Positions 30,741 to 40,057 of a DNA stretch of 64,000 nt are shown in pieces. Where the stretch lies: positions 281,098 to 345,097 of the forward strand of contig NZ_JAMZDE010000003.1 of NCBI RefSeq assembly GCF_024159085.1, written 5' to 3'. The DNA is from Idiomarina rhizosphaerae. GTDB lineage: Bacteria > Pseudomonadota > Gammaproteobacteria > Enterobacterales > Alteromonadaceae. Below the pieces are notes generated by a model. That model saw only the letters and a program-made list of their open reading frames with translations, was not told the DNA's origin and did not search any database. A program made the translations under genes and the position numbers. The stretch's first letter is position 1, and each line of letters opens with the position of its first letter.

Positions 30741-32600
30741 TTACTGAGCTCTTACAACACGGAATCCAATGTAGTTGGAGTTAAAATCTGACGGAAGTTC
30801 CATTCTAGTCGAAACTCGAGCCAAACTTGGTGTAAAGTTCCAGGCTCCGCCCTTAACTACAACACCCTCATCGGTTTCAGCCCACTCCCAGACATTACCG
30901 ACAGTATCGTATAATCCCCAGGGGTTACGATGAAAACTAGCTACCGGAGCTGGACGTGTATTTGACCAATCTGTTCCACAGTTACGGCAGTTTGCTTTGC
31001 CATAACCAACATCATTTCCCCACCAGAAATCGGTTTCCGACCCGGCGCGGGCAGCGTATTCCCATTCCGCTTCAGTGGGAATGCTGTATTTAAAGCCACT
31101 CTTTTGAGTTAACCACTCAGCATAAGCTTGTGCGTCGTTATAACTTACGCAAACAACCGGAGAACTCTCAGACTGTTTAAACCCAGGGTTTTTCCAGCTG
31201 AGTTTTTCATTAAACTGCGGACGCCCATCGCTCAGACTTGCGCAAGTACCACTTTTTTCAGCCTCGGTGACATAAGCCGTGTCTTCGACAAAGTTCCCAA
31301 ATTGCTCAACCGTAATTTCGGTATCAGAGATGCCCAGGGCAGTTGGAATTTCACGCGTCTCTGCCGGACGTTCATTTGGTAAACCATTGCCGACCAGGTC
31401 ACCCATCTTAAATTTACCCGCAGGAACGACAACCAGTTCAGGGCCACGAACATCACGATACAGAATATCCTGAATTTTTTCGCCACGAGTAAAGGAATAA
31501 TCAGACTTCTCTAATTCAGCCCGAATAGCGGTAGCGTCTTTCAGTAAGATTTTCTCCGCATAGGCAGAGTAACCATACTTAAGAATTTCAATCTGATGTT
31601 CACCACCCGGCAGCATAACTTCCAGCGGGGTAGAACCATAGCTAACACCATCGATAACAACTTCATCGTCATACACGTTAGAGCGTATGGTTAACGGGTG
31701 CATGACGGAGCTATCAACCGTTTCCTCATCACCCGCTTGCAGCTCCCCCGGCCGTTGCTCCGACGCGCAATAGCGCATGTCAACGTTCAATAACGTACAA
31801 GCCTGGCTTTGAGGTAACTGTCCACGCAGCTCAACCGCCAATTTAACCCCATAGTTACCCGCGCCACTAAAACCGTTACTGATTGTTTTAGAGCCCAGAA
31901 TTTGCACATTCGGGCTGGCTTTTTCAATATTTTCACGAGCGAGTGAAGCCTCACTTAAACCATCTAAAATGGTATTAAGGTACTGCTTAGACGCTTTTTG
32001 TTTAGCCATGAGTTTGCCACGATTTTCACACTGTCCCAGTGTTTCCTGGCGGTCACAGCTAATTGACTGACTCACTTCGAGTTCGCCAGTACGATTAAAT
32101 TCATTTTCTAAGCGATCGACACGAGCTAAATTACGTTGCTCTTTTAGCGTCTCAATTTCATTAATCAGGCTGTGTTTGCTCACCCGCGCTTCTTCTACTT
32201 CGCGCGCCTTCTCATTAACCAAGCTCACTTGCTGCTTAATGTCTGCTTTATTCTGTTGGTGAGCCATAACGGCTTGCTTGTACGCTTCTTGAGCGCCAGC
32301 AATATCAATTGTTGGGTCTTCCACCAAACGTTGGTAGCGGTCATTCATTTCCGCCAGTGCTGATTCGCGTTTCGTTTCCAGTTCGCTATTGCGCTCACGC
32401 AAGTTTTGTAGCTTTTCCCGCAGGTCCCGCTCTTCTTGCTGAAGCGTGTTTACGGTGCCAGAAAAGTTTTCAAAATCGCTCTCTAGAGTCGAAATTTGGT
32501 TAGCAATTTCTTCGACAGTCATCTCCTGCTGAGCAAGAGCCGTCGAGGCGAATGTCAATGTAGAGGCCATTACCAGGGCCAGTCGAGCCAATCGCATCAT
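30741..32600 (-). CDS. Secreted coiled-coil, PEGA and FGE-fold (SUMF1-like) protein
   Basis: Function not recognised. Residues 1-23 are a signal peptide (cleavage near ALA), about 25-170 a charged coiled coil, about 310-365 a PEGA-like surface domain (VVIDGVSYGSTPLEVMLPGGEHQIEI), and about 385-619 a formylglycine-generating-enzyme fold (IPTEAEWEYAARAG, WGLYDTVGNVWEWAETDEG, VVKGGAWNF). The C-terminal stretch where true FGEs hold the catalytic Cys pair reads GGAWNFTPSLARVSTRMEL and has no cysteine, so formylglycine formation is unlikely. Two cysteines remain in CRNCGTDW. ATG 32600 and ATG 32597 are both possible starts. It lies between mreB and mshQ with its own promoter. A structural or ligand-binding envelope role is a guess. 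Confidence 0.85.
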   Translation of the reverse strand: MMRLARLALVMASTLTFASTALAQQEMTVEEIANQISTLESDFENFSGTVNTLQQEERDLREKLQNLRERNSELETKRESALAEMNDRYQRLVEDPTIDIAGAQEAYKQAVMAHQQNKADIKQQVSLVNEKAREVEEARVSKHSLINEIETLKEQRNLARVDRLENEFNRTGELEVSQSISCDRQETLGQCENRGKLMAKQKASKQYLNTILDGLSEASLARENIEKASPNVQILGSKTISNGFSGAGNYGVKLAVELRGQLPQSQACTLLNVDMRYCASEQRPGELQAGDEETVDSSVMHPLTIRSNVYDDEVVIDGVSYGSTPLEVMLPGGEHQIEILKYGYSAYAEKILLKDATAIRAELEKSDYSFTRGEKIQDILYRDVRGPELVVVPAGKFKMGDLVGNGLPNERPAETREIPTALGISDTEITVEQFGNFVEDTAYVTEAEKSGTCASLSDGRPQFNEKLSWKNPGFKQSESSPVVCVSYNDAQAYAEWLTQKSGFKYSIPTEAEWEYAARAGSETDFWWGNDVGYGKANCRNCGTDWSNTRPAPVASFHRNPWGLYDTVGNVWEWAETDEGVVVKGGAWNFTPSLARVSTRMELPSDFNSNYIGFRVVRAQ

Positions 32601-32668
32601 GTTTCCATTCCAAGCTTGAAAAAATAACAAAGCGGCGTAAAAGCCAAAGCTGTAGTCGCACTATCGTT

Positions 32669-32698
32669 ATTGTAATAATTATGAACGTTCGTCAACGT
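32669..32698 (-). promoter_or_regulatory. Candidate promoter of the FGE-fold gene with palindrome
   Basis: On the minus strand TTGACG (32690-32695) and TACAAT (32669-32674) are 15 nt apart. The -35 overlaps an inverted repeat ACGTT-cgtc-AACGT (32685-32698). The rest of the 197-bp gap between mshQ and this gene shows only short AT-rich repeats. Confidence 0.45.
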
Positions 32699-32797
32699 CC
32701 GCATTTTTCGTTTAAACTCTGCTTTATGCTATTTGCTTGTTAACAAAAGAGCAAGAGGCATTGTCATCGAATTGTCGATTAATCGTTATAATTCGTT

Positions 32798-35700
32798 CTA
32801 CCAACCCACTTCCTGCCAGTAAATTTGCCTGTCGCGGCCCCTGTAAATACCGAATGTACCTTCGGCTGTGGGGTTATCCTGGTAGTTACTGTCGCCGTCC
32901 CAATCGTATTGCAAAAATGAAGGAACAGTCAGCTCGAAAGTAAATTCGGCTGCAGAACCATAAGCTCGCCAGCGCAACAAGTCTTCCATTGGACTATATT
33001 CTTCCTGCAATGCACCTTCAGCCAAACTGACCGAGTCCGGCGTATCTGTCGGCTCAATAGATTCAATGTCTAAGCTTGTAACCGGCTCCGTTGTAGGATC
33101 GATAGCCGATAGGACGTCGAGTTTGGATACTGAGACAGTAAAGCAGTTATCATTAGTATTTTTGACGAAATTATCACCGTTCCAAAACTGGGCTCGACCA
33201 GACAGCGGAAGGTCATCAACTTCGGCGCCGAAGATATTATCTAAAACAAAGCGCCCGTAAAGTAACTTTACACTATCATACAGTTTGAATGCTGGTGCCT
33301 GGGCAGCCGCCGGAAGGTTAGACTCTGTTATTATCGAATAATAATTGCCGCCTTCGCTATCATTAAACTGAATTCCCAATTTATAGTCTTCATAAGGGCC
33401 TTCTTCTGCACCGTTTCGACGGTAAGTAACTGACGGGGTAAGCGACTTGAACGAAGCCGTTCCCGCACTCTCTTCATCTTGCCCCCATTCAAGTTCAACG
33501 TCTGTTGCAAAAAGCTGGCTTGGGTTCAAAGGTTCAGGATTACCATTTACCTCATTAAACGGATAGAACTCCAACTCACCCTCGACAACTTCTGTCGGGT
33601 AATTCTTAGTCGTTTCACCATTTTTATTAACCGCTGTTAAGGTAAAGCTTGCTCCTAATAGCTGCGCCTCCCCTATATAATAAAATTCGTCGCCCTGGCT
33701 TTCATTATTCCTGTTACAGACACCGCTGAAACCACCGAAGGTTTCCATTTGAAATTCGTAAGGGATAAACCTTCCTACTTCACTCTCCGTTGTCAACATA
33801 ATTGGAGACGCGTGGTAGCCAGGCAAATAATTCTGGCTTCTTATATATGCAGTTACCCGAGTTGAGCCGACTTCAGTGTAGGTAAGCCCCGAGTTTGTAA
33901 AGACACTGGCTCCATCCTTAGTAAATCCATCAGCATTCGTTATTTCACCGTTATAAGATTCAACCGCCTCAGTCTGAGCCATAAGCTGTAATGTTTCAGG
34001 AGCAGCTTCATTACCGAAGTTTGGTGTGACGTCACCTTCATCATTAATCGCGATAAGCTGTGCGGAAAAAACTTCTCCAGCTTTTGCTAAAATAGTTCCG
34101 TCGTAATTGCTTGAGGTGTCCTGACTGGCTTCGACATCAATACTTGCGGGGCGCCATACAAAAGCTTCCGACGTTCCCCTTAACGTCTTCCCATTCGGTA
34201 AAGTGGCTTCCGCTGTTAAATTGATAGCACCAGCGTCTTTATAGTTGATTTCCAGAGGCGCTTTTCCGTCAGTAAAGCTAACATTGATATTACTGGTGCT
34301 ATTTTCTGTCACCTCTGTTTCATTAACAGACGCCCCCATCAAACATTGGTCAGGGTCAACACAGTTCATACTCATAGATACCGAGTTCAAAGGCTGCGTC
34401 ACAGCCTGACAAGCCAATGTCTGACTGTTCGTTTCCACTGCACGCAATTGCAGATTATTAAAAGGCACAGCTGACACCTGTGACGGAATATCAGTATCCT
34501 CAAAGTTATCACCACTAGTGAAAATGAATCCGGTATCGGTAAACTCAATATTGCAGTTCTCCGACAAGTTCCCATTAACTAAACAACGCATCGGATTCTG
34601 CGGTTGCGGTAAAGTCCCTGTTGTTTCAATGGCGAGAGGATAAGTGCCGGCATTAATCTGTTCCAGGCTAGTGTTACCCACCGGAGAAGCCGAAACAGGG
34701 TTAGTTGACCAACCTCCTGCTGTAGAATTTAACTGAATGGTGCTGCTACCCGCATACAATTCCGAGCAGCTGGCGTTGGCACAGGCGGTAACCTCAATGT
34801 CAGCAGCAGAGCAGGTCAATGCCGGGCTGTTATAAGACAGCTGGTAATGATGCACTGGCGACACAGGTGGCGCCGTATCGGACGCTCTACAGAAGTTACC
34901 TCCGGCAATGGGTTCTGCAGGCGCCTGATAATTCACTTCGGGATCAAAAAAACCGAAGTTACCTGTGGCAAAGCTTCGCCCACCAACACTCACTCCGCCG
35001 GTTACTTCTGATGTCTGCCAAAAGAAGAAACTACGCTCAAAAAGAAAATTACCAGCAACGTATATGTACCCATTAAACTGGACATCCTGCTCTAACGTTA
35101 AATCGCCCGTTACAATCAGCATCATTTCATTGGCATTACCGCCAACGTTAATACGGCGTCCGGATTGAATAGTCACATCACCATCTATATAGACACGAGA
35201 GGTTTGCCCATTGGTGGTGTAATTAAAGCCGGTGTTACTGAAATTTCCGGTACGTAAGTAATCAATTGGCTGCAACTGCGCGGGAAGCTGCGTATTGTAG
35301 GAGCGATCCGGTAAATCAAAAGGTTTAGGTACGTTATTCGGCACTTCAAAAGCAACAGGCCAGACATCTTCACAAAGTGGTCGCTGGTCATTACAAGGTC
35401 GCGTAATGCTTTTTAATGTTGCCACGTCACTTTCGGTGAGAACCTTGTCATCAATAAAAACCTCATCAATTTCACCGTAGAAGCTGTTTTCCCCAGTTCC
35501 TTGTCCGCCAATATACAAACGGGGGACAACAGGGTTCAAGTTGGATGACCCATTAAATGAGGTTTGATCAGCCCGTTGCCCGTCAATATAAAGAGTTAAA
35601 CGTCGTGCATTACTGTCATAAGAAGCCGCCAGATGATGCCAGTTATCATCCAGCAAGTTGGCCTGGCCTTGTTGCGTATTGCCTGCTTCGACATTAACAA

Positions 35701-37093
35701 TTTGACCGTTATTGCGGCGTATTTCAAAATAGAGTCCGCCACCATCGCGGGTGTCCTGCCGGTAAACTTCGAAACGTCCGGAAGCCCCTTCAGTAGGTCC
35801 GTTACCTATCACTAAAAGACTCTGGTAACGATCCGACTGATTTTGCTCAGTGGCACTGCCTTTAAACCAAAATGCAACACTTACCGATTCAGCATTAGCA
35901 ATTGACTGAGCGTTATCTACACGCACTGCGTTATCGCCATTAAATTTTCCATAACGGCAGGTGCCGGGGCTGCCTGCAATTGCCGGATTAAACCCTGAAG
36001 TATTAGCCCCTCTTAATGCTTGCCCGTGCAGACCGTTGCCGGAAATATCCAGAACCTCACCAAACTGCCCGCGCCACTCGGGTTGATCAAAAGTCCAGTA
36101 ACCAAGCCCATCTAACGGCTGGTCCGGAGGCTCACTTCCGCAAGGCCCTTCGTTATTGTTGATGTCACAGGTTTCACCCTGAACATTACTTTCGTCAATA
36201 ATCTGCGGAGCATTCACATAGCCTGTTACCGTGCTTGAGTTAGGAATGGTGACCCTGTCAGTAGCGTTAATATTTCCATCAACAAGATTCGCCCCATCCA
36301 GCGTTACGCTGCCATCTGCATCAATATCACCATTTACATCGGAGCCGTATCTAAGTGTTACGTCGTCGCCTGCAATAATATTACCATTAACGGTGTTCTC
36401 TCCTTCTAAAACAACTCGCCCGTCACTAGTAATTGCCCCTTCAACGTCTGAACGAAAACGTAAAATGGTGTCACCGCCACTGAAAATAACACCGGAAACA
36501 TCGTTTTGTCCTTCCAGAATAACGTTGCCGTTTGTCGCGTTAAGGTTGCCATTGACCTCCGTTAAGAAGCGCACAATGACATTATCTCGGGCATCGACAT
36601 TACCCGTAATACTGTTTTCACCCTGTAAAATAACGCTGCCATTGGTCGACCGGATAGAACCATCAATATTTGTTCGAAAACCGACGGAGACATCGTTTGC
36701 CGCAACTAAAGAACCGGAAAAGATATTCTCATTGGCCAGGGTGATGTTTTGCTGGCTGCTAATATTCGCGTTAATAACGCTTCGGAAGCCGCCGTTATAT
36801 GAGCCTGTGGTAGTAATTGTTAACTGCTGAGCGCTGCCATTCTCGTTAATGCGCATTTCAGAGCCGAGATTAAAATTTCCATTCACATTAATCACAACCG
36901 AATTATTGCCGGAAATTTGGATTCGGTCGCGGAAGTTCAGGTTTAACCCGTTAGGACACGTATAGGTATTACCAGATTTAGAACACCCGGGAAGATTATT
37001 ATTGGGCAGATTGTAATTGGCGGCCATAGCGGGAAGCGACGCAAAAGCGACTACAATGGTTAAGACGAACTGAAATCCCTTCAATATGCTCAT
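32798..37093 (-). CDS. mshQ: MSHA biogenesis protein MshQ (giant surface protein)
   Basis: Last gene of the MSHA operon, 1431 aa. Residues 1-24 are a signal peptide (cleavage at AMA-A). Residues about 120-298 hold a repeating beta-solenoid, about 330-565 a LamG/concanavalin-like domain (YWTFDQPEW, WHHLAASYDS, LYIDGQRAD), and the C-terminal half a DUF6701-type beta-rich region common to MshQ proteins. Its role is unknown. Its size and domains suggest a secreted adhesin or pilus-associated tip protein, analogous to PilY-like factors. Its ATG shares a base with the mshP stop. Confidence 0.9.
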   Translation of the reverse strand: MSILKGFQFVLTIVVAFASLPAMAANYNLPNNNLPGCSKSGNTYTCPNGLNLNFRDRIQISGNNSVVINVNGNFNLGSEMRINENGSAQQLTITTTGSYNGGFRSVINANISSQQNITLANENIFSGSLVAANDVSVGFRTNIDGSIRSTNGSVILQGENSITGNVDARDNVIVRFLTEVNGNLNATNGNVILEGQNDVSGVIFSGGDTILRFRSDVEGAITSDGRVVLEGENTVNGNIIAGDDVTLRYGSDVNGDIDADGSVTLDGANLVDGNINATDRVTIPNSSTVTGYVNAPQIIDESNVQGETCDINNNEGPCGSEPPDQPLDGLGYWTFDQPEWRGQFGEVLDISGNGLHGQALRGANTSGFNPAIAGSPGTCRYGKFNGDNAVRVDNAQSIANAESVSVAFWFKGSATEQNQSDRYQSLLVIGNGPTEGASGRFEVYRQDTRDGGGLYFEIRRNNGQIVNVEAGNTQQGQANLLDDNWHHLAASYDSNARRLTLYIDGQRADQTSFNGSSNLNPVVPRLYIGGQGTGENSFYGEIDEVFIDDKVLTESDVATLKSITRPCNDQRPLCEDVWPVAFEVPNNVPKPFDLPDRSYNTQLPAQLQPIDYLRTGNFSNTGFNYTTNGQTSRVYIDGDVTIQSGRRINVGGNANEMMLIVTGDLTLEQDVQFNGYIYVAGNFLFERSFFFWQTSEVTGGVSVGGRSFATGNFGFFDPEVNYQAPAEPIAGGNFCRASDTAPPVSPVHHYQLSYNSPALTCSAADIEVTACANASCSELYAGSSTIQLNSTAGGWSTNPVSASPVGNTSLEQINAGTYPLAIETTGTLPQPQNPMRCLVNGNLSENCNIEFTDTGFIFTSGDNFEDTDIPSQVSAVPFNNLQLRAVETNSQTLACQAVTQPLNSVSMSMNCVDPDQCLMGASVNETEVTENSTSNINVSFTDGKAPLEINYKDAGAINLTAEATLPNGKTLRGTSEAFVWRPASIDVEASQDTSSNYDGTILAKAGEVFSAQLIAINDEGDVTPNFGNEAAPETLQLMAQTEAVESYNGEITNADGFTKDGASVFTNSGLTYTEVGSTRVTAYIRSQNYLPGYHASPIMLTTESEVGRFIPYEFQMETFGGFSGVCNRNNESQGDEFYYIGEAQLLGASFTLTAVNKNGETTKNYPTEVVEGELEFYPFNEVNGNPEPLNPSQLFATDVELEWGQDEESAGTASFKSLTPSVTYRRNGAEEGPYEDYKLGIQFNDSEGGNYYSIITESNLPAAAQAPAFKLYDSVKLLYGRFVLDNIFGAEVDDLPLSGRAQFWNGDNFVKNTNDNCFTVSVSKLDVLSAIDPTTEPVTSLDIESIEPTDTPDSVSLAEGALQEEYSPMEDLLRWRAYGSAAEFTFELTVPSFLQYDWDGDSNYQDNPTAEGTFGIYRGRDRQIYWQEVGW
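36200..36736 (-). repeat. Tandem 36-37-residue repeats in MshQ
   Basis: Five degenerate units within mshQ, each of two 18-residue coils with pattern GNIxAxDxVxLRxxSDVNG then xIxAxxGxVxLEGxN. The alternation of small, hydrophobic and Asn/Gly positions is that of a bactofilin-like right-handed beta-helix. The units differ at the DNA level, so this is an old protein repeat rather than a recent expansion. Confidence 0.75.
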
Positions 37094-37554
37094 CAGTTCT
37101 CCACCCTTACACGTGTTTCAATTGCGAGTTTCCGCGAGGTTTCTTCTTTGCCGCCAGTGCATGAGCCAACCGACTCTAGCCTAAGATGAACCTCAACTTC
37201 TTTTGACTCTAGCTCATATTCGTGTGGTTCTCGGCAAGTCACCGTTGCCTTACAGTTAGTATCTAAATCCAGAACATTGCCACTTTCATTATCAAGAGAA
37301 AAATTCCTGCAGATTTCTACAGGATTTTGATTCGGAGAATATAGTTTAACCATTCCGCGTTCTAAACCTGACTGTGCAGCCATAAAGCTGCGCGCGCCTA
37401 AAACTTCAACCACCACACTTTCCGAAGTCGTTCTTACTAAGCTCGACAGGCCAGCAACCAGCGCGCCCAATACCACGATCACGAAAATCGCGGCCACTAA
37501 GGTGCTGCCTTGCTGTTTCTTTATAGGGTGATACTTTGAACTGTTAAGGTGCAT
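37093..37554 (-). CDS. mshP: MSHA biogenesis protein MshP (pilin-like)
   Basis: PilX-like minor component, 153 aa. A short basic leader ending KKQQG is followed by STLVAAIFVIVVLGALVAGL, a membrane segment resembling a type IV prepilin but with Ser instead of Phe at +1 and no Glu at +5. It overlaps mshO by 11 nt and shares one base with mshQ. Role inferred from operon position and the N-terminal helix. Confidence 0.85.
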   Translation of the reverse strand: MHLNSSKYHPIKKQQGSTLVAAIFVIVVLGALVAGLSSLVRTTSESVVVEVLGARSFMAAQSGLERGMVKLYSPNQNPVEICRNFSLDNESGNVLDLDTNCKATVTCREPHEYELESKEVEVHLRLESVGSCTGGKEETSRKLAIETRVRVEN

Positions 37555-38368
37555 TGGGAATATGAATCTTTTGGTTAAAGAACAGCGGCTCCGCGTTCGG
37601 CGATTGGTACTCTAAGAATATATGCACAACGTTGTTTCGCATTAACTCCGCGTTAATAACTCTAAATGATATTGCGCCACTCGAAGAATTCATCAAGTGT
37701 TCACTAATCACAACCCCGTCATCCCCATCGGGAGGGTTTTCCCAGCCGTAATTGCTGTAGCGTATTAACTGCGTTCCTTCCACGCAAAAGCGTACCGGGG
37801 GCTTCCCCACATACATTCTACGAAGGGGAGATTTCTGCGCAAAGTAACTGTCCGGCTCAAGCTCCAAATCGGTTAAGGCGCTCTCACGCGTGGTGTCGTC
37901 TTCAACTTTTGCCCAGCGTCTGGGAAAGGAGGATTCATCCTGGTAAATATAAATAGCCTGGGTGGCATAAATAAACAAACGGTCATACAGCGGGTATACT
38001 AAAGAAGCTGTCGACGTCTCGTCATCAACAATCTCATCCCATCCGGTCGATAGCGATACAAAATCCAGCGATGCCGAAGAAGACGAAGAAAAAGGCGCAT
38101 CGTAATAGGTACCGGCAGCTTTAACAGGAACGAACTCCAGACACTGGTTACCATTCGTAACTCTTGCACTATTAGGGACGGAATTCCTGAGCTCACGCGT
38201 TATACGCTCTACCGCAAAACGACTTTGCTCTAATAGTTGAAGACGGGAGGCTCCTGTTGCATACATTTCGGCGCCAATACCGACGAAGCGGAAGGTGAAA
38301 GTTGAGATAACAGCCAGTAACACAATGACGATAATGAGCTCAACTAAGGTAAAGCCTTTTACTTTCAT
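37544..38368 (-). CDS. mshO: MSHA minor pilin MshO
   Basis: Prepilin with a type III/IV cleavage motif (MKVKG|FTLVELIIVIVLLAV) and Glu at +5, processed by a prepilin peptidase encoded elsewhere. At 274 aa it is a large minor pilin of the PilW/GspJ-like class. The ATG at 38368 shares one base with the mshD stop (TAATG); a TTG two codons earlier is unlikely. Confidence 0.88.
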   Translation of the reverse strand: MKVKGFTLVELIIVIVLLAVISTFTFRFVGIGAEMYATGASRLQLLEQSRFAVERITRELRNSVPNSARVTNGNQCLEFVPVKAAGTYYDAPFSSSSSASLDFVSLSTGWDEIVDDETSTASLVYPLYDRLFIYATQAIYIYQDESSFPRRWAKVEDDTTRESALTDLELEPDSYFAQKSPLRRMYVGKPPVRFCVEGTQLIRYSNYGWENPPDGDDGVVISEHLMNSSSGAISFRVINAELMRNNVVHIFLEYQSPNAEPLFFNQKIHIPNAP

Positions 38369-38937
38369 TACCAATTGCCCCGCTGCGCTGAAAACTTTAT
38401 ACGCTCGTCCTGCGGGGTGATGATAACAACATCGATTTGTTTGAGTTTATCATCAGTAACATTGAAAACTCGAACCTCCGCACTAAAACCCCGATAGAAA
38501 TCCAGCTCAATGTTGTTACCAAAAACATTATTCAACCCTGTGAGGGTAATACCTAAACAATTAAAATCATCGACATCATCAAACTCACTGCGAGTTTCCA
38601 GAATAGTTGGAGTATCTGGGTCGATTGGATCAACGTTAGGTAAATCTTCACCCACTGCAGGGCAACTCGCTTCAGACGGAGGGAGGGGATTAGTACAGGG
38701 TTCAGAATCCATGGAGCAGCGTAAAGTAGATGTATTCATCTCATCAAACTTTCGCGACATAATCTCATTCATCAAACTTTGACCTAACTCAGCCGCGCGA
38801 ACTTGTTGCCATGGATCCTCCGTTTGACGAAACACTGAGCCCATCCCAACCGTAATGACCAAAGTAACTATGGCAATAACGACTAAGCCGACAACCACCT
38901 CTATAAGTGTAAAGCCCTTAGAAATATTAGCGCGCAT
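38368..38937 (-). CDS. mshD: MSHA minor pilin MshD
   Basis: Prepilin with leader MRANISKG and mature start FTLIEVVVGLVVIAIV, 189 aa. It contains two pairs of cysteines (TLRCSMDSEPC and ASCPAVG with NCLG) probably forming disulfides in the globular domain. ATG at 38937 has an AGAGGG ribosome binding site and overlaps mshC by 11 nt. A TTG further upstream is not conserved. Confidence 0.88.
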   Translation of the reverse strand: MRANISKGFTLIEVVVGLVVIAIVTLVITVGMGSVFRQTEDPWQQVRAAELGQSLMNEIMSRKFDEMNTSTLRCSMDSEPCTNPLPPSEASCPAVGEDLPNVDPIDPDTPTILETRSEFDDVDDFNCLGITLTGLNNVFGNNIELDFYRGFSAEVRVFNVTDDKLKQIDVVIITPQDERIKFSAQRGNW

Positions 38938-39412
38938 CAATAAAGCCCTCTTTATTAATGCCAATTACCCGTTCCACACCCGAACGTTCTTTAATCGTGA
39001 TAGTGCAAGCGCTAGCACAACCGCTGACTTCTTTTCCTGACCCGTTAAAAACAATTGGTCTGCCTAGCGCATCAAATGCAATAGTGGCGGGCAAAACGTC
39101 TGAGCCTGAATATGAGAATGAAAAGTTTACGCCTTCAATGTTGCTAATTTGAAGGTTGTTTTCATTGTTGTATGGAGGAACACCCAGTGTGTTTTGTGTT
39201 ACCTCAAGACGGACCTCTAGTTGGAGGCTTTTGTCTATATTTTGCATCGCTTGTTGCTGAATGCTGCGCAAAATACTTATTGCTCGCTGTCTTAAAACGA
39301 GACTTTGCGTACCGGAGCTATCAAAAAAAACGGGGCTGACCGATACGGCGAGGATACCGATGATCACCAGTATGATGATAAGCTCTATAAGTGTGAAGCC
39401 TTTGGACTTCAT
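38927..39412 (-). CDS. mshC: MSHA minor pilin MshC
   Basis: Prepilin MKSKG|FTLIELIIILVIIGILA, 161 aa, GspH-like class, with a Cys pair (SGCASACTI) near the C-terminus. It follows the major pilin gene after a strong hairpin, so its message level is probably lower than that of mshA. Minor pilins C, D, O and P likely prime pilus assembly. Confidence 0.88.
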   Translation of the reverse strand: MKSKGFTLIELIIILVIIGILAVSVSPVFFDSSGTQSLVLRQRAISILRSIQQQAMQNIDKSLQLEVRLEVTQNTLGVPPYNNENNLQISNIEGVNFSFSYSGSDVLPATIAFDALGRPIVFNGSGKEVSGCASACTITIKERSGVERVIGINKEGFIDAR

Positions 39413-39430
39413 ATGCGGCCTTAGTTTGAA

Positions 39431-39454
39431 AGCCCGCAGAGGGAGCTGCGGGCT
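39431..39454 (-). terminator. GC-rich hairpin after the major pilin gene mshA
   Basis: A 9-bp stem AGCCCGCAG / CTGCGGGCT with a 6-nt loop lies 10 nt after the mshA stop, between mshA and mshC. Only three T residues follow on the minus strand. It fits a partial terminator or an mRNA 3' stabiliser that raises pilin expression over the downstream minor pilins. Confidence 0.6.
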
Positions 39455-39463
39455 TCGTTGTTT

Positions 39464-40027
39464 TTAACAGCCGTCGGCTGTAACTGTAACACTTGCGGGT
39501 GAAATTACAGGAGGTGTAGCCGTTGTTGCTGAGGCTGCGGTATAGGTTAGATAACATTGTGAACTAACAATATCACCAGAGCTATAGGCTCCATCTGTAC
39601 CTGAGCCATTAACTGACGAAGACTGAGCTATAAATATTTCACCTGTTGATTCCGTGCCACCAGAACCATCGTCTTGGCTACCTGCTTCATAGACCCAGTC
39701 ACTGCTAAGGTCAGACGCAAAGCCCCCGTCAAGAACGCTTATGATACCGGCTTCAGAAGCGGCCGGATAACCAAACGTCAATGCTACGTTGGAATTACCT
39801 TTAACTTGAATCGAAGCTGACGGTTGAGTTTCCACTCCTTTAATCGCAGCTTTTGAATAAGCAAGCTGTGTAGCTCCTTTAACCGAACCTTCCATACCTT
39901 TTAAGGCACTGGCACGAGCATCACTAGAAAAATTAATAAACTGAGGCGCAGCCGTTACTGCTAAAATCCCCAAAACTACAATAACGATGATCAGTTCGAT
40001 CAGGGTAAAACCTTTTTGATTGCGCAT
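39464..40027 (-). CDS. mshA: MSHA major pilin subunit MshA
   Basis: Structural subunit of the mannose-sensitive haemagglutinin pilus. Leader MRNQKG, mature N-terminus FTLIELIIVIVVLGILAV with Glu5. Two C-terminal cysteines (SSQCYLTYT and the final Cys of TADGC) should form the pilin D-loop. At 187 aa it is typical. ATG at 40027 was chosen because it yields the standard short leader; upstream in-frame codons are not needed. Order mshB-mshA-mshC matches Vibrio and Shewanella. Confidence 0.93.
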   Translation of the reverse strand: MRNQKGFTLIELIIVIVVLGILAVTAAPQFINFSSDARASALKGMEGSVKGATQLAYSKAAIKGVETQPSASIQVKGNSNVALTFGYPAASEAGIISVLDGGFASDLSSDWVYEAGSQDDGSGGTESTGEIFIAQSSSVNGSGTDGAYSSGDIVSSQCYLTYTAASATTATPPVISPASVTVTADGC

Positions 40028-40057
40028 AATTAAAACTCTCAATTGTTGTAAAAAAAC

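Noticed and set aside
30741..32600. Active formylglycine-generating enzyme with a sulfatase partner
   Set aside because: The catalytic cysteines are missing and there is no sulfatase gene in the window.
36231..36830. 199-codon plus-strand open frame opposite the mshQ repeats
   Set aside because: It lies wholly antisense to the repeat region of mshQ; its Ser/Thr/Pro-rich composition is what reverse reading of such repeats gives, with no start signal or similarity.
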